Positions 41,237 to 50,057 are shown, numbered from the stretch's first letter. The stretch: 64,000 nucleotides of DNA from Saccharopolyspora shandongensis (GCF_900106995.1 NZ_FNOK01000012.1:124001-188000); one strand, 5' to 3'. Notes: a model not told the origin generated them from the sequence alone. Numbers and translations: made by a program.

Positions 41237-42418
41237 ATGGCCTATGAGCGCGCAGATCCCCGAGCCGGTGATCCAGGGCGGCCGGGACCCGGACAGCCCC
41301 CCGAGCGGCCGGGGCCGCCACCCGGCGCACCGCAGGGCGGACCGCCGCCGGGACGGCCTCCGCAGCCGCCGGGCCAGCCGCCGCAAGGCCAGATGCCACC
41401 CGGCCAGGTGCCGCCGGGGCAACCCGGGCCGCCCCGGCAGGGGCCGGGTCAGCCGATGCCACCCCAGCAGGGCCCGCCGCCGGGCCAGCCGGGACCGCAC
41501 CAGGGCCCGCCCGGTCAGCCGGGGGGCGTGCAGGGCCCGCCAGGAGGTCAGCCTGGACCGCCGCCCGGCCAGCAGCAGGGTCCGCCAGGAGGCCAGCCGA
41601 CGCAGGTGGTGCCGCAAGGCCCGCCACCAGGAGGTCAGCCGTCACAGGCAGGCCAGCCGACGCAGGTCGTGCCGCAGGGCCCGCCCCCGGGCGGTCAGCC
41701 GATGTCGCCTGGCGGTCCGCAGGGCGCTGCGCCGTCCGGGACGGTGCCGATGGGCCAGTCGACGCCGGTCCAGCAGCACCCGGTCCAGCAGCCGCCCGCC
41801 AACCAGTACCCGGCGACGCGCATCCAGCAGCGCATGGAGCCCGCGGAACCCGAGCCGTACCAGGATCGCTATCGCGACGACCAGTACGACGACCGCTACC
41901 GCGACCCCTACCAGGACCGCTACCGCGACGACCAGTACGACGACCGCTACCGCGACGACCCGTACCGGGATCACTACCGCGACGACCCGTACCGGGATCA
42001 CTACCGCGACGACCCGTACCGGGATCACCACCGCGACGACCAGTACCGGGAGCCGGAGCGCGACCGCTACCGGGAGTCCCGCGCGGACCGGCAGCGGGAC
42101 CGGGACCACGACGACCGCCGCGACCGCGGGCCGCGCTTCCAGGGGCCCAGCGCGGACACGATCGGCCGCGTGATCCAGGTGTTCACGGCGCTGATCGCGC
42201 TGGTCTTCGTGCTGCACATCATCTTCTCGGTCGTCGGCGCCAACCAGGACAACGACTTCGTCGCGTTCACCTACGGCACGGCGAAGTTCTTCGTGTTCGG
42301 CCTCGGCGACGTGTTCACCCCGGACGACGCGACGATCGGCTTGATCCTGAACTACGGCCTCGCGGCGCTGATCTACCTGTTCGCGGGCCGGATCATCGCC
42401 CGCGCGCTGAAGCGCTGA
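41237..42418 (+). CDS. proline/glutamine-rich membrane protein with YRDD repeats
   Basis: The 393-aa protein has three parts. Residues 1-205 are low-complexity Pro/Gly/Gln (PPGQ and PGGQP motifs). Residues about 210-290 hold tandem repeats built on YRDDPYRDH and YRDDQYDD, encoded by near-identical 27-bp units around 41953-42035. Residues 305-393 contain two hydrophobic segments (VIQVFTALIALVFVLHIIFSVVG and LILNYGLAALIYLFAG), the second followed by a basic end. The N-terminal region would be a long disordered cytoplasmic tail. Similar Pro-rich membrane proteins (YggT-like C-terminus) occur in actinomycetes; function unknown. The ribosome site is poor. Confidence 0.78.
   Translation: MAYERADPRAGDPGRPGPGQPPERPGPPPGAPQGGPPPGRPPQPPGQPPQGQMPPGQVPPGQPGPPRQGPGQPMPPQQGPPPGQPGPHQGPPGQPGGVQGPPGGQPGPPPGQQQGPPGGQPTQVVPQGPPPGGQPSQAGQPTQVVPQGPPPGGQPMSPGGPQGAAPSGTVPMGQSTPVQQHPVQQPPANQYPATRIQQRMEPAEPEPYQDRYRDDQYDDRYRDPYQDRYRDDQYDDRYRDDPYRDHYRDDPYRDHYRDDPYRDHHRDDQYREPERDRYRESRADRQRDRDHDDRRDRGPRFQGPSADTIGRVIQVFTALIALVFVLHIIFSVVGANQDNDFVAFTYGTAKFFVFGLGDVFTPDDATIGLILNYGLAALIYLFAGRIIARALKR
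41870..42060 (+). repeat. in-gene tandem repeats encoding YRDD units
   Basis: Units such as GACGACCCGTACCGGGATCA occur three times in tandem with a 27-bp period, preceded by related units with CAG instead of CCG. The array is in frame and maintains the reading frame. It is a likely site of length variation. Confidence 0.85.
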
Positions 42419-42480
42419 GCGTCGTGAGCGGCTTTGGATCGCCGTCGCAGTCCAAAGCGCTCCCGACCACGCTAGAGAGA

Positions 42481-42706
42481 GCCTGTTTTGGATGTCGTGG
42501 TGTTGAGGTGCGGTAGGGCGGGTTGTTGTCTTTGAAGCGGCGCAGCCGCTTAGCCCGCCCTCGCAGCTTGCACCGCCGCGGGTTCTCAGGGGTCTTCTCG
42601 CGAGGACAGCCCCGACGTGGTGAATTGGCATTCATGATGTCGGGGATCCCACAGCGAGAAGGCACCTGAGGTTCCGCCACCCGCACCGCCACGCAGAGCA
42701 AGTTTG
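42481..42706 (+). repeat. structured repeat family, copy B
   Basis: The longest, forward-oriented copy begins CCTGTTTTGGATGTCGTGG and includes AAGCGGCGCAGCCGCTTAGC (42535-42554). It then has the outer stem arm with GCGGGTTCTCAGGGG, the apical stem CCCCGAC...GTCGGGG and the returning arm to GGTTCCGCC. It fills the gap between the YRDD protein and the CDF gene, which converge. Confidence 0.88.
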
Positions 42707-42716
42707 GAAACAGGTC

Positions 42717-43694
42717 CTAGAGCGGGTGGCCGTAGCGGGCGAGGACCCGGGCGCGCAGCTCCGGGTCCTCACGCGGCACCGGTTCCAGGAACACCTCGTC
42801 CAGTTCCGCGAATTCGGCGCGCAGCATCGAGTCGATGCGCACCACGGCGCGTTCCAGCTCGGTGGAGTCGAGCGTCGCGGCGAAGTCCAGGCGGGCGCAG
42901 AACAGCACCCGGTCGGTCCCGGTGTTCATGGACAGCACGTCCACGACGAAGTCCACCTCGGGCTGCTCCGCGAGCCTGCTCCGCACGGCCGCGAGCAGCC
43001 GCCGGTCGGCCTGCTGGCCGATCAGCAGCCCCAGGTTGGTGCGGGCCATGGTGTAGGCGACCGCGGCCAGCAGCGCGCCGATCGCGAGCGAGGCGAGCCC
43101 GTCCCAGGCGCTCGACCCGGTGAGCTGGTGCAGCCCGAGCCCGGCGAACGCGAGCAGCAGCCCGGCCAGCGCGGCGCTGTCCTCCAGCAGCACCGTCTTG
43201 ACCGTCGGATCGTCGGAAATCCGCAGGTGGTGGAGGATCGTGTCGCCGCTCTCGGCGGCCTCGGCCCGCACCTGCCGCATCGCGCGCAGCCAGGACACGC
43301 CCTCCAGGACGAACGCGAGCGCGAGGACGACGTATCCGACCAGGGGCTGGGTCTGCTCCTCCGGCGGGCCGAGCAGGGTGCGGAAGCCCTCGATGAAGGC
43401 GAAGACGGCGCCGGAGACGAAGATGCTCATCGCGGCGATCAGCGACCAGAAGTACCGCTCCTTGCCGTAGCCGAACGGATGGCGGGCGTCGGCGGGCTTG
43501 CCGGAGCGCCGCAGCGCGGTCAGCAGGAAAACCTCGGTGCACGTGTCGGCCACCGAGTGCGCGGCCTCGGAGAGCATCGCGGCCGATCCGGTGATCACGC
43601 CGGCGAACGCCTTCATGACCGCGATGGCCAGGTTGATGCCCAGCGCCACCAGCACCGTGAGCGTGCTCTCGCCGCCCTTGTCCGCGTCCACCAT
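42717..43694 (-). CDS. cation diffusion facilitator transporter
   Basis: The 325-aa protein has six hydrophobic segments and the CDF metal-site residues. Helix 2 carries SEAAHSVADTCTE (H-x-x-x-D), preceded by the N-terminal INLAIAVMKAFAGVITGSAAMLSE. RHPFGYGKERYFW is the family loop. Helix 5 reads LLEDSAALAGLLLAF, with ED instead of the usual H-x-x-x-D, pointing to selectivity other than classical Zn. The cytoplasmic C-terminal domain (VDFVVDVLSMNTGTDRVLFCARLDF) dimerises. GGGAG lies 6 nt before the start. It exports divalent cations such as Zn2+, Mn2+ or Fe2+ by proton antiport. Confidence 0.92.
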   Translation of the reverse strand: MVDADKGGESTLTVLVALGINLAIAVMKAFAGVITGSAAMLSEAAHSVADTCTEVFLLTALRRSGKPADARHPFGYGKERYFWSLIAAMSIFVSGAVFAFIEGFRTLLGPPEEQTQPLVGYVVLALAFVLEGVSWLRAMRQVRAEAAESGDTILHHLRISDDPTVKTVLLEDSAALAGLLLAFAGLGLHQLTGSSAWDGLASLAIGALLAAVAYTMARTNLGLLIGQQADRRLLAAVRSRLAEQPEVDFVVDVLSMNTGTDRVLFCARLDFAATLDSTELERAVVRIDSMLRAEFAELDEVFLEPVPREDPELRARVLARYGHPL

Positions 43695-44065
43695 CGTCGA
43701 CTCCCGGTCCTCGTCGCTCCGGCGAACACGCTAGGCGCGCCGAGGTGGCAGGGCCCAGCAAAGCCGGTCGCACCGCGAGTCTGGCGCGGCATCCGCAGCG
43801 ACAGCGAATATGTATTGCGACTACATATCGAATCCGGCGAGATGCGCGGCCGTGGCTCCCGTCACCTGACCGGGTGAGCAGGTGAAATGGGGTCCGTCCC
43901 ACCGGCCCGACGGCTTGGGTCGCGCCACATTTCCAGGGGGCGGCGGCCGTGTTATGCCCGGGCATGGCACCCTTGGGTTGGCTGTTCCTGCATTTCGCAC
44001 GGGTATGGCTGCGCACGTACGCCCCGGTAGCGCCGGATAGCCGGGCCATGACCAGGAGTGGCTGA
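43695..44065. other. divergent intergenic region with a 7-bp inverted repeat
   Basis: The gap between the CDF and YidC genes contains ATATGTA-TTGCGAC-TACATAT (43808-43828), an AT-rich inverted repeat in a GC-rich gap. It is a good operator candidate, perhaps metal-responsive for the CDF gene. No gene or terminator is seen in the rest. Confidence 0.5.
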
Positions 44066-45112
44066 GTGGAAAGTTTTTTCTCCTTCATCCTCTACCCGGT
44101 GTCGGCGATCTTGTGGTTCTGGCACAAGGTCTTCGGCGCCGTGCTCGGGCCGGACAACGGATTCGCCTGGGCACTTTCGGTGTTCTTCCTGGTGTTCTCG
44201 TTGCGCGTGGTGCTGCTGAAGCCGGCGATCAGCCAGCTGCGCGCCGGCCGGAAGATGGCGAAGTTCGCGCCGCAGATCCAGAAGCTGCGTGAGAAGTACA
44301 AGAACGACCGCCAGCGCATGGCGCAGGAGATGCAGAAGCTGCAGTCCGAGCACGGGGTCAACCCGCTCGGCGGCTGCCTGCCCGCGCTGCTGCAGATCCC
44401 GGTCTTCCTGAGCCTTTACCACGTCCTGCGGGGCTTCACGCCGGGCGCGCAGAGCAACTTCGTCTTCGACCATGCGGGCGTCGAGTCGTTCGTCAACGCC
44501 AACATCTTCGGCGCCAAGCTTTCGAACTGGATCACCCAGCCCGAGGCTGAGCTCGCGCTGTTCGGCACCGACCGGACGTCCATGATGATCGTCGGCATCC
44601 CGCTGATGCTCATCGCGTCGGTGGCCACGTTCTTCACCATGCGGCTGTCGGTCAAGAAGCAGACCGACGCCGCGATGGCCAACCCGCAGTCGGCCATGAT
44701 GGCCAAGTTCATGATGTACATCGCGCCGGTCGGCGCGATCATCTCCGGTTGGTTCCTGCCGATCGCGGTGCTGCTGTACTGGCTGGCGAACAACGTCTGG
44801 ACGCTCGGTCAGCAGCACTTCCTGACCAAGAAGATCGACCGCGAGCAGGAGCGCGAGAAGGCCAAGGAGATCGAGGCCAAGAAGGCGGCGCCGCGGCCGA
44901 AGCCCGGGCAGAAGCCGGTGCGCGCCGAGGCCAAGAACGACGAAGAGGACGCGGAGCCGGCCGCCGCGACGACGGGCGGCACTACGCAGCCCGGTGGCGC
45001 CAAGCAGGCGGGCGGCACCAACGGCCAGCGGCCGGGCACCAGGCCGGGGGGCAAGAAGAACCGGCCGGGCAAGCAGGCGGCGTCGGCCAAGAAGGGCAAG
45101 AAACGCCGTTAG
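44066..45112 (+). CDS. yidC: YidC/Oxa1-family membrane insertase
   Basis: The 348-aa protein starts at GTG 44066 after AGGAG (44054-44058). The YidC core has five membrane segments including FSFILYPVSAILWFWHKVF, FAWALSVFFLVFSLRVVLL and, after the cytoplasmic coiled hairpin (FAPQIQKLREKYKNDRQRMAQEMQKLQ), GGCLPALLQIPVFLSLYHVL. The hydrophilic-groove arginine is in FSLRVVLLKP. The C-terminal 90 residues are Lys/Arg/Gly/Thr-rich and may contact ribosomes. It is not beside rpmH/rnpA, so it is probably an additional paralogue. A strong terminator follows. Confidence 0.92.
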   Translation: MESFFSFILYPVSAILWFWHKVFGAVLGPDNGFAWALSVFFLVFSLRVVLLKPAISQLRAGRKMAKFAPQIQKLREKYKNDRQRMAQEMQKLQSEHGVNPLGGCLPALLQIPVFLSLYHVLRGFTPGAQSNFVFDHAGVESFVNANIFGAKLSNWITQPEAELALFGTDRTSMMIVGIPLMLIASVATFFTMRLSVKKQTDAAMANPQSAMMAKFMMYIAPVGAIISGWFLPIAVLLYWLANNVWTLGQQHFLTKKIDREQEREKAKEIEAKKAAPRPKPGQKPVRAEAKNDEEDAEPAAATTGGTTQPGGAKQAGGTNGQRPGTRPGGKKNRPGKQAASAKKGKKRR

Positions 45113-45124
45113 ACCAGCAAAGGT

Positions 45125-45159
45125 GAAAGGGCCGGTGGAGAAGATCCACCGGCCCTTTC
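45125..45159. terminator. bidirectional terminator between yidC and sortase gene
   Basis: GAAAGGGCCGGTGGA and TCCACCGGCCCTTTC form a 15-bp perfect stem with a GAAGA loop. Both strands end in a stretch suitable for a convergent pair of genes (yidC rightward, sortase leftward). Confidence 0.9.
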
Positions 45160-45175
45160 GCTTGCTCCGGTCCGG

Positions 45176-45823
45176 CTACTCCGGGGTGGCCACGACGATG
45201 CGGTTCTCGTCGTAGCCGAGGTCACCGCCGACGTAGCGCCCGCCGCAGGTCACCAGCACCAGGCGATGCGCGCCGCCCTGGCCGAACAGCTCGCGGGCCC
45301 GGCCGGGCAGCTCGTCCTTGTCCACCGTGACGACCTCCGAGACCCGGTACCGGTGCTCCCGGCCGGCGTCGTCGACGACGGTGACCGGCTCGCCGGTCCG
45401 CGATTCCCACAGCTCGGCGAACGGCCCGACGGTGCCCTTCCAGTTGACGTGCCCGGCGAGCACCGTCGCGCCCTTCGGCGCGTCCAGCCCGGCGCCCCAC
45501 CAGGTCGCCTCGCCGACGCCGTCCGGCACCGGCAGGGTTCCCGAGCGGTCGATCTCCTTGCGCACGAGCTCCGCCGTGCCGCCCTGCGGCAGCCGGATCG
45601 TGCCCGGCGGCTGCCCGGCCGGCACGTGCACCGGCTGGGCGGGCAGCGCCTGCGGGGCGACCGCCGCGGCGTGCGGTGTCGGTTCGGCCGGCGCGACCGG
45701 GACGGTCAGGGCGGTCGGCTGATCGCCGCCGAACAGGCCGCCGGCGATCAGGACGACCGCCGCGACCAGTCCGATGACCCCGGCCGCCACCAGCGCGAAC
45801 AGGGAACGTCGAGACTTTCTCAC
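45176..45823 (-). CDS. class F-type sortase
   Basis: The 215-aa enzyme has an N-terminal membrane anchor (LFALVAAGVIGLVAAVVLIAGG). A Pro/Ala linker follows, then the sortase barrel with catalytic His in TVLAGHVNW, Cys in LVLVTCGG and Arg in GYDENRIVV. The short form without class A or C features fits class F, which is common in actinomycetes. The start overlaps the stop of the preceding surface-protein gene by 4 bp, so that protein is its likely substrate. It transpeptidates a C-terminal sorting motif to cell-wall peptide or another protein. Confidence 0.92.
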   Translation of the reverse strand: MRKSRRSLFALVAAGVIGLVAAVVLIAGGLFGGDQPTALTVPVAPAEPTPHAAAVAPQALPAQPVHVPAGQPPGTIRLPQGGTAELVRKEIDRSGTLPVPDGVGEATWWGAGLDAPKGATVLAGHVNWKGTVGPFAELWESRTGEPVTVVDDAGREHRYRVSEVVTVDKDELPGRARELFGQGGAHRLVLVTCGGRYVGGDLGYDENRIVVATPE

Positions 45824-47229
45824 TGCTGCCGCCCCGCCCCGATCCGGCGGCGCACCGCCACCGCGCCGAAGGCCGCGACCAGGGTCAGGCCCGCCAGGCC
45901 GCCGATCAGTCCGGCGGGAGTCCCGCCGTCAGCCGGGGTCGGGTCACCGGCCGGGATGTGGATCGGCACGGTCGGGGTGTTCGGCGTGTTGGCCAGGCTC
46001 AGCTGCAGCGTCTCGCCGGGCTGGACCGTGCCGGACACCGACGGCGGGTTCGCCTCGTCGAAGGCCTCCTCGTAGCCCTTGGCGGGCGCGATCTCGGTGA
46101 GCTTGATCTCCTGCGGGGTGCGCAGGTCGGGGATGGTGGCGGTGCCGTCCTCGCCGGTCACCACCACGAGGGGCTGCCCGTCCTCGCCGAGCAGCGGGCT
46201 GCCGTCCTGGCGCACCGCGGGCGAGCCGTCCGCGGCGGTCACGCGCAGCGAGACGCCGGCGATGCCCGCCTGGCTCTCCGCGTCGACCTTGCCGACGTGC
46301 ACCACGCCGGGCGCGGTCACCGCGGTGGCGGTGGCCTCGACGGAGAGCTCCTGCTCGCCGCCGGTGGACACGACGCGCTGGGTCGTGTCGGGCTGGTTGA
46401 CGGCCTGCCGCACGTACGGCCGCTCGGCCGGGGCGGAGAGCTTGCCGGTGATCTTCGGGTTCGGGCCGGTCGGCGTGACCTTCAGCGCCAGCGGGCTGCC
46501 GTCCTCCGGCGTGGTGACGGTGCCGTCGGCGTCCAGGCCCTCGACCGTCGCGTCGGTCAGCGCGAGCTCGACCGGGACGCCGCCGACGCCCTTGCCGTCC
46601 GCGCGCTGCACGACGAGCTTCCACTCAGCGGCCTGGCCGATCGTCTGCTCGCCCTCGGGCGCGGTGAGCTCGGCCTTCCAGGGGCCGCGGTTCGCCGCGG
46701 CTTCCGCCTTGAGCTCGGTGACCGTGGCCTGCGCGCCCTGCGGCAGCTTGGCGAAGTGGGCGTCGGCGTCGTAGCCGATGCGCTTGAAGTCGTTCTGCGG
46801 GTCGAGGTCGGCCTGGCTGCGCGGCGCGGCGGTCCACGAGTGCAGCAGGTGCGCCAGCGCGGCGGCCTCGTCCGGCGACTGCGTGTTGCCGTAGCGCAGC
46901 AGCAGGTACGAGATGTTCGCCGCCACGTCGTCCGGGAGCTTCGTGCCCCACTTGGTCTTGAGCTCGTCGCCCGGCTCGTACTCCTCGCCGCTGTCCGGGG
47001 CGGTCAGCGCGAACTGCACGCACCAGACCTGCTGGCCGTTGACGAGGTAGGAACCCAGCCAGTCGCGGTCCGGTTCCGGGTTGCCCCGGTACGGCTGCCC
47101 GGGCCGGGTCTCGTGGCCGATCGCCTCCTGCGGGTCGGCGCTAGCGGCGCCGGGGGTGGCGAGCAAACTGCCCCCCGCGAGCACGGCGGTGCCGAGCACC
47201 GCCGTGAGCCATTTCCTGAACATGCGCAT
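45820..47229 (-). CDS. secreted surface protein with SpaA-like domains
   Basis: The 469-aa protein has a signal peptide (MRMFRKWLTAVLGTAVLAGG ... GAASA). Near residue 70 is VWCVQFALTAPDSG, a Cys-Gln pair like thioester adhesin domains, with an unproven match. Immunoglobulin-like repeats and a SpaA/prealbumin-like module (GVVHVGKVDAESQAGIAGVS, then LRTPQEIKLTEIAPAKGY) follow. The C-terminus has a hydrophobic helix (LIGGLAGLTLVAAFGAVAV) and RRRIGAGRQQ. No LPxTG is present; LANTP, about 50 residues before the end, or a variant could be the sorting motif. Coupled to a sortase, it is a probable cell-wall anchored protein. Confidence 0.82.
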   Translation of the reverse strand: MRMFRKWLTAVLGTAVLAGGSLLATPGAASADPQEAIGHETRPGQPYRGNPEPDRDWLGSYLVNGQQVWCVQFALTAPDSGEEYEPGDELKTKWGTKLPDDVAANISYLLLRYGNTQSPDEAAALAHLLHSWTAAPRSQADLDPQNDFKRIGYDADAHFAKLPQGAQATVTELKAEAAANRGPWKAELTAPEGEQTIGQAAEWKLVVQRADGKGVGGVPVELALTDATVEGLDADGTVTTPEDGSPLALKVTPTGPNPKITGKLSAPAERPYVRQAVNQPDTTQRVVSTGGEQELSVEATATAVTAPGVVHVGKVDAESQAGIAGVSLRVTAADGSPAVRQDGSPLLGEDGQPLVVVTGEDGTATIPDLRTPQEIKLTEIAPAKGYEEAFDEANPPSVSGTVQPGETLQLSLANTPNTPTVPIHIPAGDPTPADGGTPAGLIGGLAGLTLVAAFGAVAVRRRIGAGRQQ

Positions 47230-47652
47230 GCAGCTCCAGTTCCGGTGGTGGAGGTGAGAGACGCCACGTGCTCGTTCTCCGAACCCCGACCAGGAGCACG
47301 GGTCGCCTCACGCGATGATTTCGATCACGGAGCGTGTCCACAAGAGGTCATTAGGTGGACCTTTCCGGTTACTTCGCGCCGACGGTCGCGCACGTACCGT
47401 TCGATTCGATCACCCGTTGGGCCGCACCGCGGGCGTCCCGGCCTCGTCCGGTGCCTACCGGTCGCAGCGCCGGTGATCGGTTGGCGACCTGATGCGATCG
47501 TTACTGTTCGCGAAATCGATACCCAGTAGTGCCCCGCCTCGATGGGGAGCGGCGAGATCGAACGGTAAAGTCGGTTTTACCGAAACGGGAACCGGTCAAC
47601 GCCCCCGATCGTTGTTCCGAGTGACGGCGTAAGCACGCCCCAGGAGGATGAG
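47230..47652. other. divergent intergenic region
   Basis: The gap of about 420 bp between the surface-protein gene and the Bax inhibitor-like gene holds both promoters. Two inverted repeats are visible: GTCCAC/GTGGAC (47336-47360) and CGGTAAA-GTCGGT-TTTACCG (47563-47582), the latter about 70 bp before the rightward start. No RNA gene or small frame is convincing. Confidence 0.5.
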
Positions 47653-48447
47653 TTGCGCACAACGAGCAACCCAGCGTTCCGCAACCTGCCGACCACCGGC
47701 GGTTACGCGAACTTCAACTACGGCCAGGGGCAGCCTGCTGCTCCCTTCGGCCAGGCGCCGGCTGCGCCGCCGCAGACCGCGCGACCGATGACCATCGACG
47801 ACGTGGTCACCAAGACCGCGATCACGCTCGGCCTGGCGGTGATCACCGGCGCCCTGACCTACCTGGTCGGTCCGCCGGCCGTCGCGCTGGCGCTGCCGGC
47901 CGCGATCGTCGGCCTGGTGATCTCGCTGGTCATCATCTTCAAGAAGAAGGTCAGCCCGGCGCTGGTCATCGCCTACTCGGCGGTCGAGGGCGTGTTCCTC
48001 GGCGGCATCAGCTACGTGATCGCCCTGGCGGTCGGCAACCCGGGGATCATCATCCAGGCCATCGCGGGCACCGTCGGTGTCTTCGCGGCCATGCTGGTGG
48101 TCTACAAGACGGGCGCCATCCGCGTCACCCCGAAGCTGACCAAGTGGATCATCGGCGCGGTCGCCGGTGTCGCGGTGCTGATGCTGGTCAACATGATCGC
48201 CAGCTTCTTCACCCCGGGCGGACTGGGCCTGCGCGACGGCGGCGGGCTCGCGATCGCGTTCAGCCTGCTGTGCATCGGCATCGCGGCGTTCAGTTTCCTG
48301 CTCGACTTCGACGCCGCGGACCAGGCGATCAAGGGCGGCGTGGACGCCAAGTTCGCGTGGTACATCGCGTTCGGCCTGATGACCACCCTGGTCTGGCTCT
48401 ACCTGGAGATCCTCCGCCTGCTCTCCTACTTCCAGAGCAGCGACTGA
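47653..48447 (+). CDS. Bax inhibitor-1/YccA family membrane protein
   Basis: The 264-aa protein starts at TTG 47653, fixed by AGGAGG (47642-47647); a nearby ATG is in another frame. The N-terminal 40 residues are disordered (NPAFRNLPTTGGYANF is a family opening in actinomycetes). Seven hydrophobic segments follow, with AIVGLVISLVIIFKKKVSPALVIAYSAVEGVFLGG in segments 2-3 and a C-terminal FDAADQAIKGGVDAKFAWYIAFGLM, the UPF0005/BI-1 hallmark. Members are predicted pH-sensitive calcium channels. A terminator follows. Confidence 0.92.
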   Translation: MRTTSNPAFRNLPTTGGYANFNYGQGQPAAPFGQAPAAPPQTARPMTIDDVVTKTAITLGLAVITGALTYLVGPPAVALALPAAIVGLVISLVIIFKKKVSPALVIAYSAVEGVFLGGISYVIALAVGNPGIIIQAIAGTVGVFAAMLVVYKTGAIRVTPKLTKWIIGAVAGVAVLMLVNMIASFFTPGGLGLRDGGGLAIAFSLLCIGIAAFSFLLDFDAADQAIKGGVDAKFAWYIAFGLMTTLVWLYLEILRLLSYFQSSD

Positions 48448-48464
48448 CACCAGGTCCCTGACCT

Positions 48465-48508
48465 GAAACGGGGCACCATCGTCCAACGGACTGGTGGTGC
48501 CCCGTTTC
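48465..48508 (+). terminator. terminator after the Bax inhibitor-like gene
   Basis: GAAACGGGGCACCA (48465-48478) pairs perfectly with TGGTGCCCCGTTTC (48495-48508), a 14-bp stem with a 16-nt loop. Confidence 0.85.
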
Positions 48509-48647
48509 GCGTTCGGGTTCTTGGGTCTCACGACGCCGATTAGTAGTGACCTGGCCGGAGGTCCGGATGGCGTCAGGCAAGCGGCGACGCCGCTTCCTGC
48601 GGTGAACCGTTACCGCGAGGTTCAAGGCGGTGTGCGCAGAAGTCACC

Positions 48648-48825
48648 GCAAGCGGCGCAGCCGCTTAGCCCACGCACGAAACTTGCACCGCCGCGGGTTC
48701 TCAGAGGCCTTCTCGCGAGGACAGCCCCGCCACGACGTATTGGTCATACGTGTGCCGGGGATCCCGGAGTCGAGAAGGCCTCTGAGGTTCCGCTACTCGC
48801 ACCGCTACGGAAAACGAGCCTGGAA
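48648..48825 (+). repeat. structured repeat family, copy C
   Basis: This copy shows the family's structure best. After AAGCGGCGCAGCCGCTTAGC comes CTCAGAGGCCTTCTCG at 48700-48715, which pairs perfectly over 16 bp with CGAGAAGGCCTCTGAG at 48771-48786. The outer flanks (GCACCGCCGCGGGTT and GGTTCCGCTACTCGCACCGC) continue the stem imperfectly. The apex holds short stems such as CGTAT/ATACG. It lies between convergent genes. Confidence 0.9.
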
Positions 48826-48836
48826 CCGAAAAGGGA

Positions 48837-50057
48837 TCAGGAGAGGCGCTCTAGGACCATGGCCATGCCTTGGCCGCCGCCGACGCACATCGTCTCCAGG
48901 CCGAACTGCTTGTCGTGCCACTGCAGGGAGTTGATCAGCGTCGTCGTGATCCGGGCGCCCGTCATGCCGAACGGGTGGCCCACCGCGATCGCGCCGCCGT
49001 TGACGTTCAGCTTCTCCAGCGGGATGCCCAGGTCCTGGTAGGACGGGATCACCTGGGCGGCGAAGGCCTCGTTGATCTCCACCAGGTCGATGTCGCCGAT
49101 GCCCAGCCCCGCGCGCTTGAGCGCCTGCTTGGACGCCTCCACCGGACCGAGGCCCATGATCTCCGGCGACAGGCCGGAGACGCCGGTCGACACGACCCGC
49201 GCCAGCGGGGTCAGGCCGAGCTGCTTGGCCTTCGTGTCGCTCATGATCACCAGGGCGGCGGCGCCGTCGTTGAGCGGGCAGCAGTTGGCCGCGGTGATCC
49301 GGCCGTCCGGGCGGAACACCGGCTTGAGCCCGGAGACGCCTTCCTTGGTCACGCCGGCCCGCGGCCCGTCGTCGGCGTCGACGACCTTGCCGTCGGGGGT
49401 GGTGACCGGGGTGATCTCGCGGCTCCAGAAGCCGTTGGCGATCGCCTTCTCGGCCAGGTTCTGCGAGCGGACGCCGAAGTCGTCCATCTCGTCGCGGCTG
49501 ATGCCCTTGAGCCGGGCGAGGTTCTCGGCCGTCTGCCCCATCGGGATGTAGACGTCCGGGATCACGTCGAGGGTGCGCGGGTCGGTCCAGGAGTCCGCGC
49601 CCTGCTCGGCGGTCTGCTGGGTGCGCGCCTGGGCCTCGGCGAACAGCGGGTTCTTGGTGTCCTCCAGCGAGTCGGAGTTGCCCTTGGCGAACCGCGACAC
49701 CATTTCGACGCCGGCGCTGATGAACACGTCGCCCTCGCCGGCCTTGATCGCGTGCAGCGCCATCCGGGTGGTCTGCAGGCTCGACGAGCAGTAGCGGGTG
49801 ACGGTGGTGCCGGGCAGCTGGTCGTGGCCGAGCAGCACGGCGACCACGCGCGCCATGTTGTAGCCCTGCTCGCCGCCGGGCAGGCCGCAGCCGAGCATCA
49901 GGTCGTCGATCTCGGCCGGGTCCAGCTCGGGCACCTTGTCCAGGGCGGCGCGGATGATCTGCGCGGTGAGGTCGTCGGGCCGGAGGTCCTTCAGCGAGCC
50001 CTTGCCTGCTCGGCCGATGGGGGAGCGCGCGGTGGAGACGATGACTGCTTCGGGCAT
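48837..50057 (-). CDS. fadA: acetyl-CoA acetyltransferase (thiolase)
   Basis: The 406-aa enzyme has the thiolase catalytic residues: acylated Cys90 in [10 protein letters not shown], His in [18 protein letters not shown] and the C-terminal Cys in [15 protein letters not shown] 50057 follows AAGGAG with a 6-nt spacer. It condenses or cleaves acyl-CoA in fatty-acid breakdown or acetoacetyl-CoA synthesis. Its neighbours match the M. tuberculosis Rv1074c (fadA3) region, in which the thiolase precedes an SGNH hydrolase. A leftward single-gene unit is likely. Confidence 0.93.
   Translation of the reverse strand: MPEAVIVSTARSPIGRAGKGSLKDLRPDDLTAQIIRAALDKVPELDPAEIDDLMLGCGLPGGEQGYNMARVVAVLLGHDQLPGTTVTRYCSSSLQTTRMALHAIKAGEGDVFISAGVEMVSRFAKGNSDSLEDTKNPLFAEAQARTQQTAEQGADSWTDPRTLDVIPDVYIPMGQTAENLARLKGISRDEMDDFGVRSQNLAEKAIANGFWSREITPVTTPDGKVVDADDGPRAGVTKEGVSGLKPVFRPDGRITAANCCPLNDGAAALVIMSDTKAKQLGLTPLARVVSTGVSGLSPEIMGLGPVEASKQALKRAGLGIGDIDLVEINEAFAAQVIPSYQDLGIPLEKLNVNGGAIAVGHPFGMTGARITTTLINSLQWHDKQFGLETMCVGGGQGMAMVLERLS

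Noticed and set aside
41870-42060. Possible CRISPR array
   Set aside because: Units are tandem 27-bp coding repeats without spacers, in frame with a membrane protein gene.
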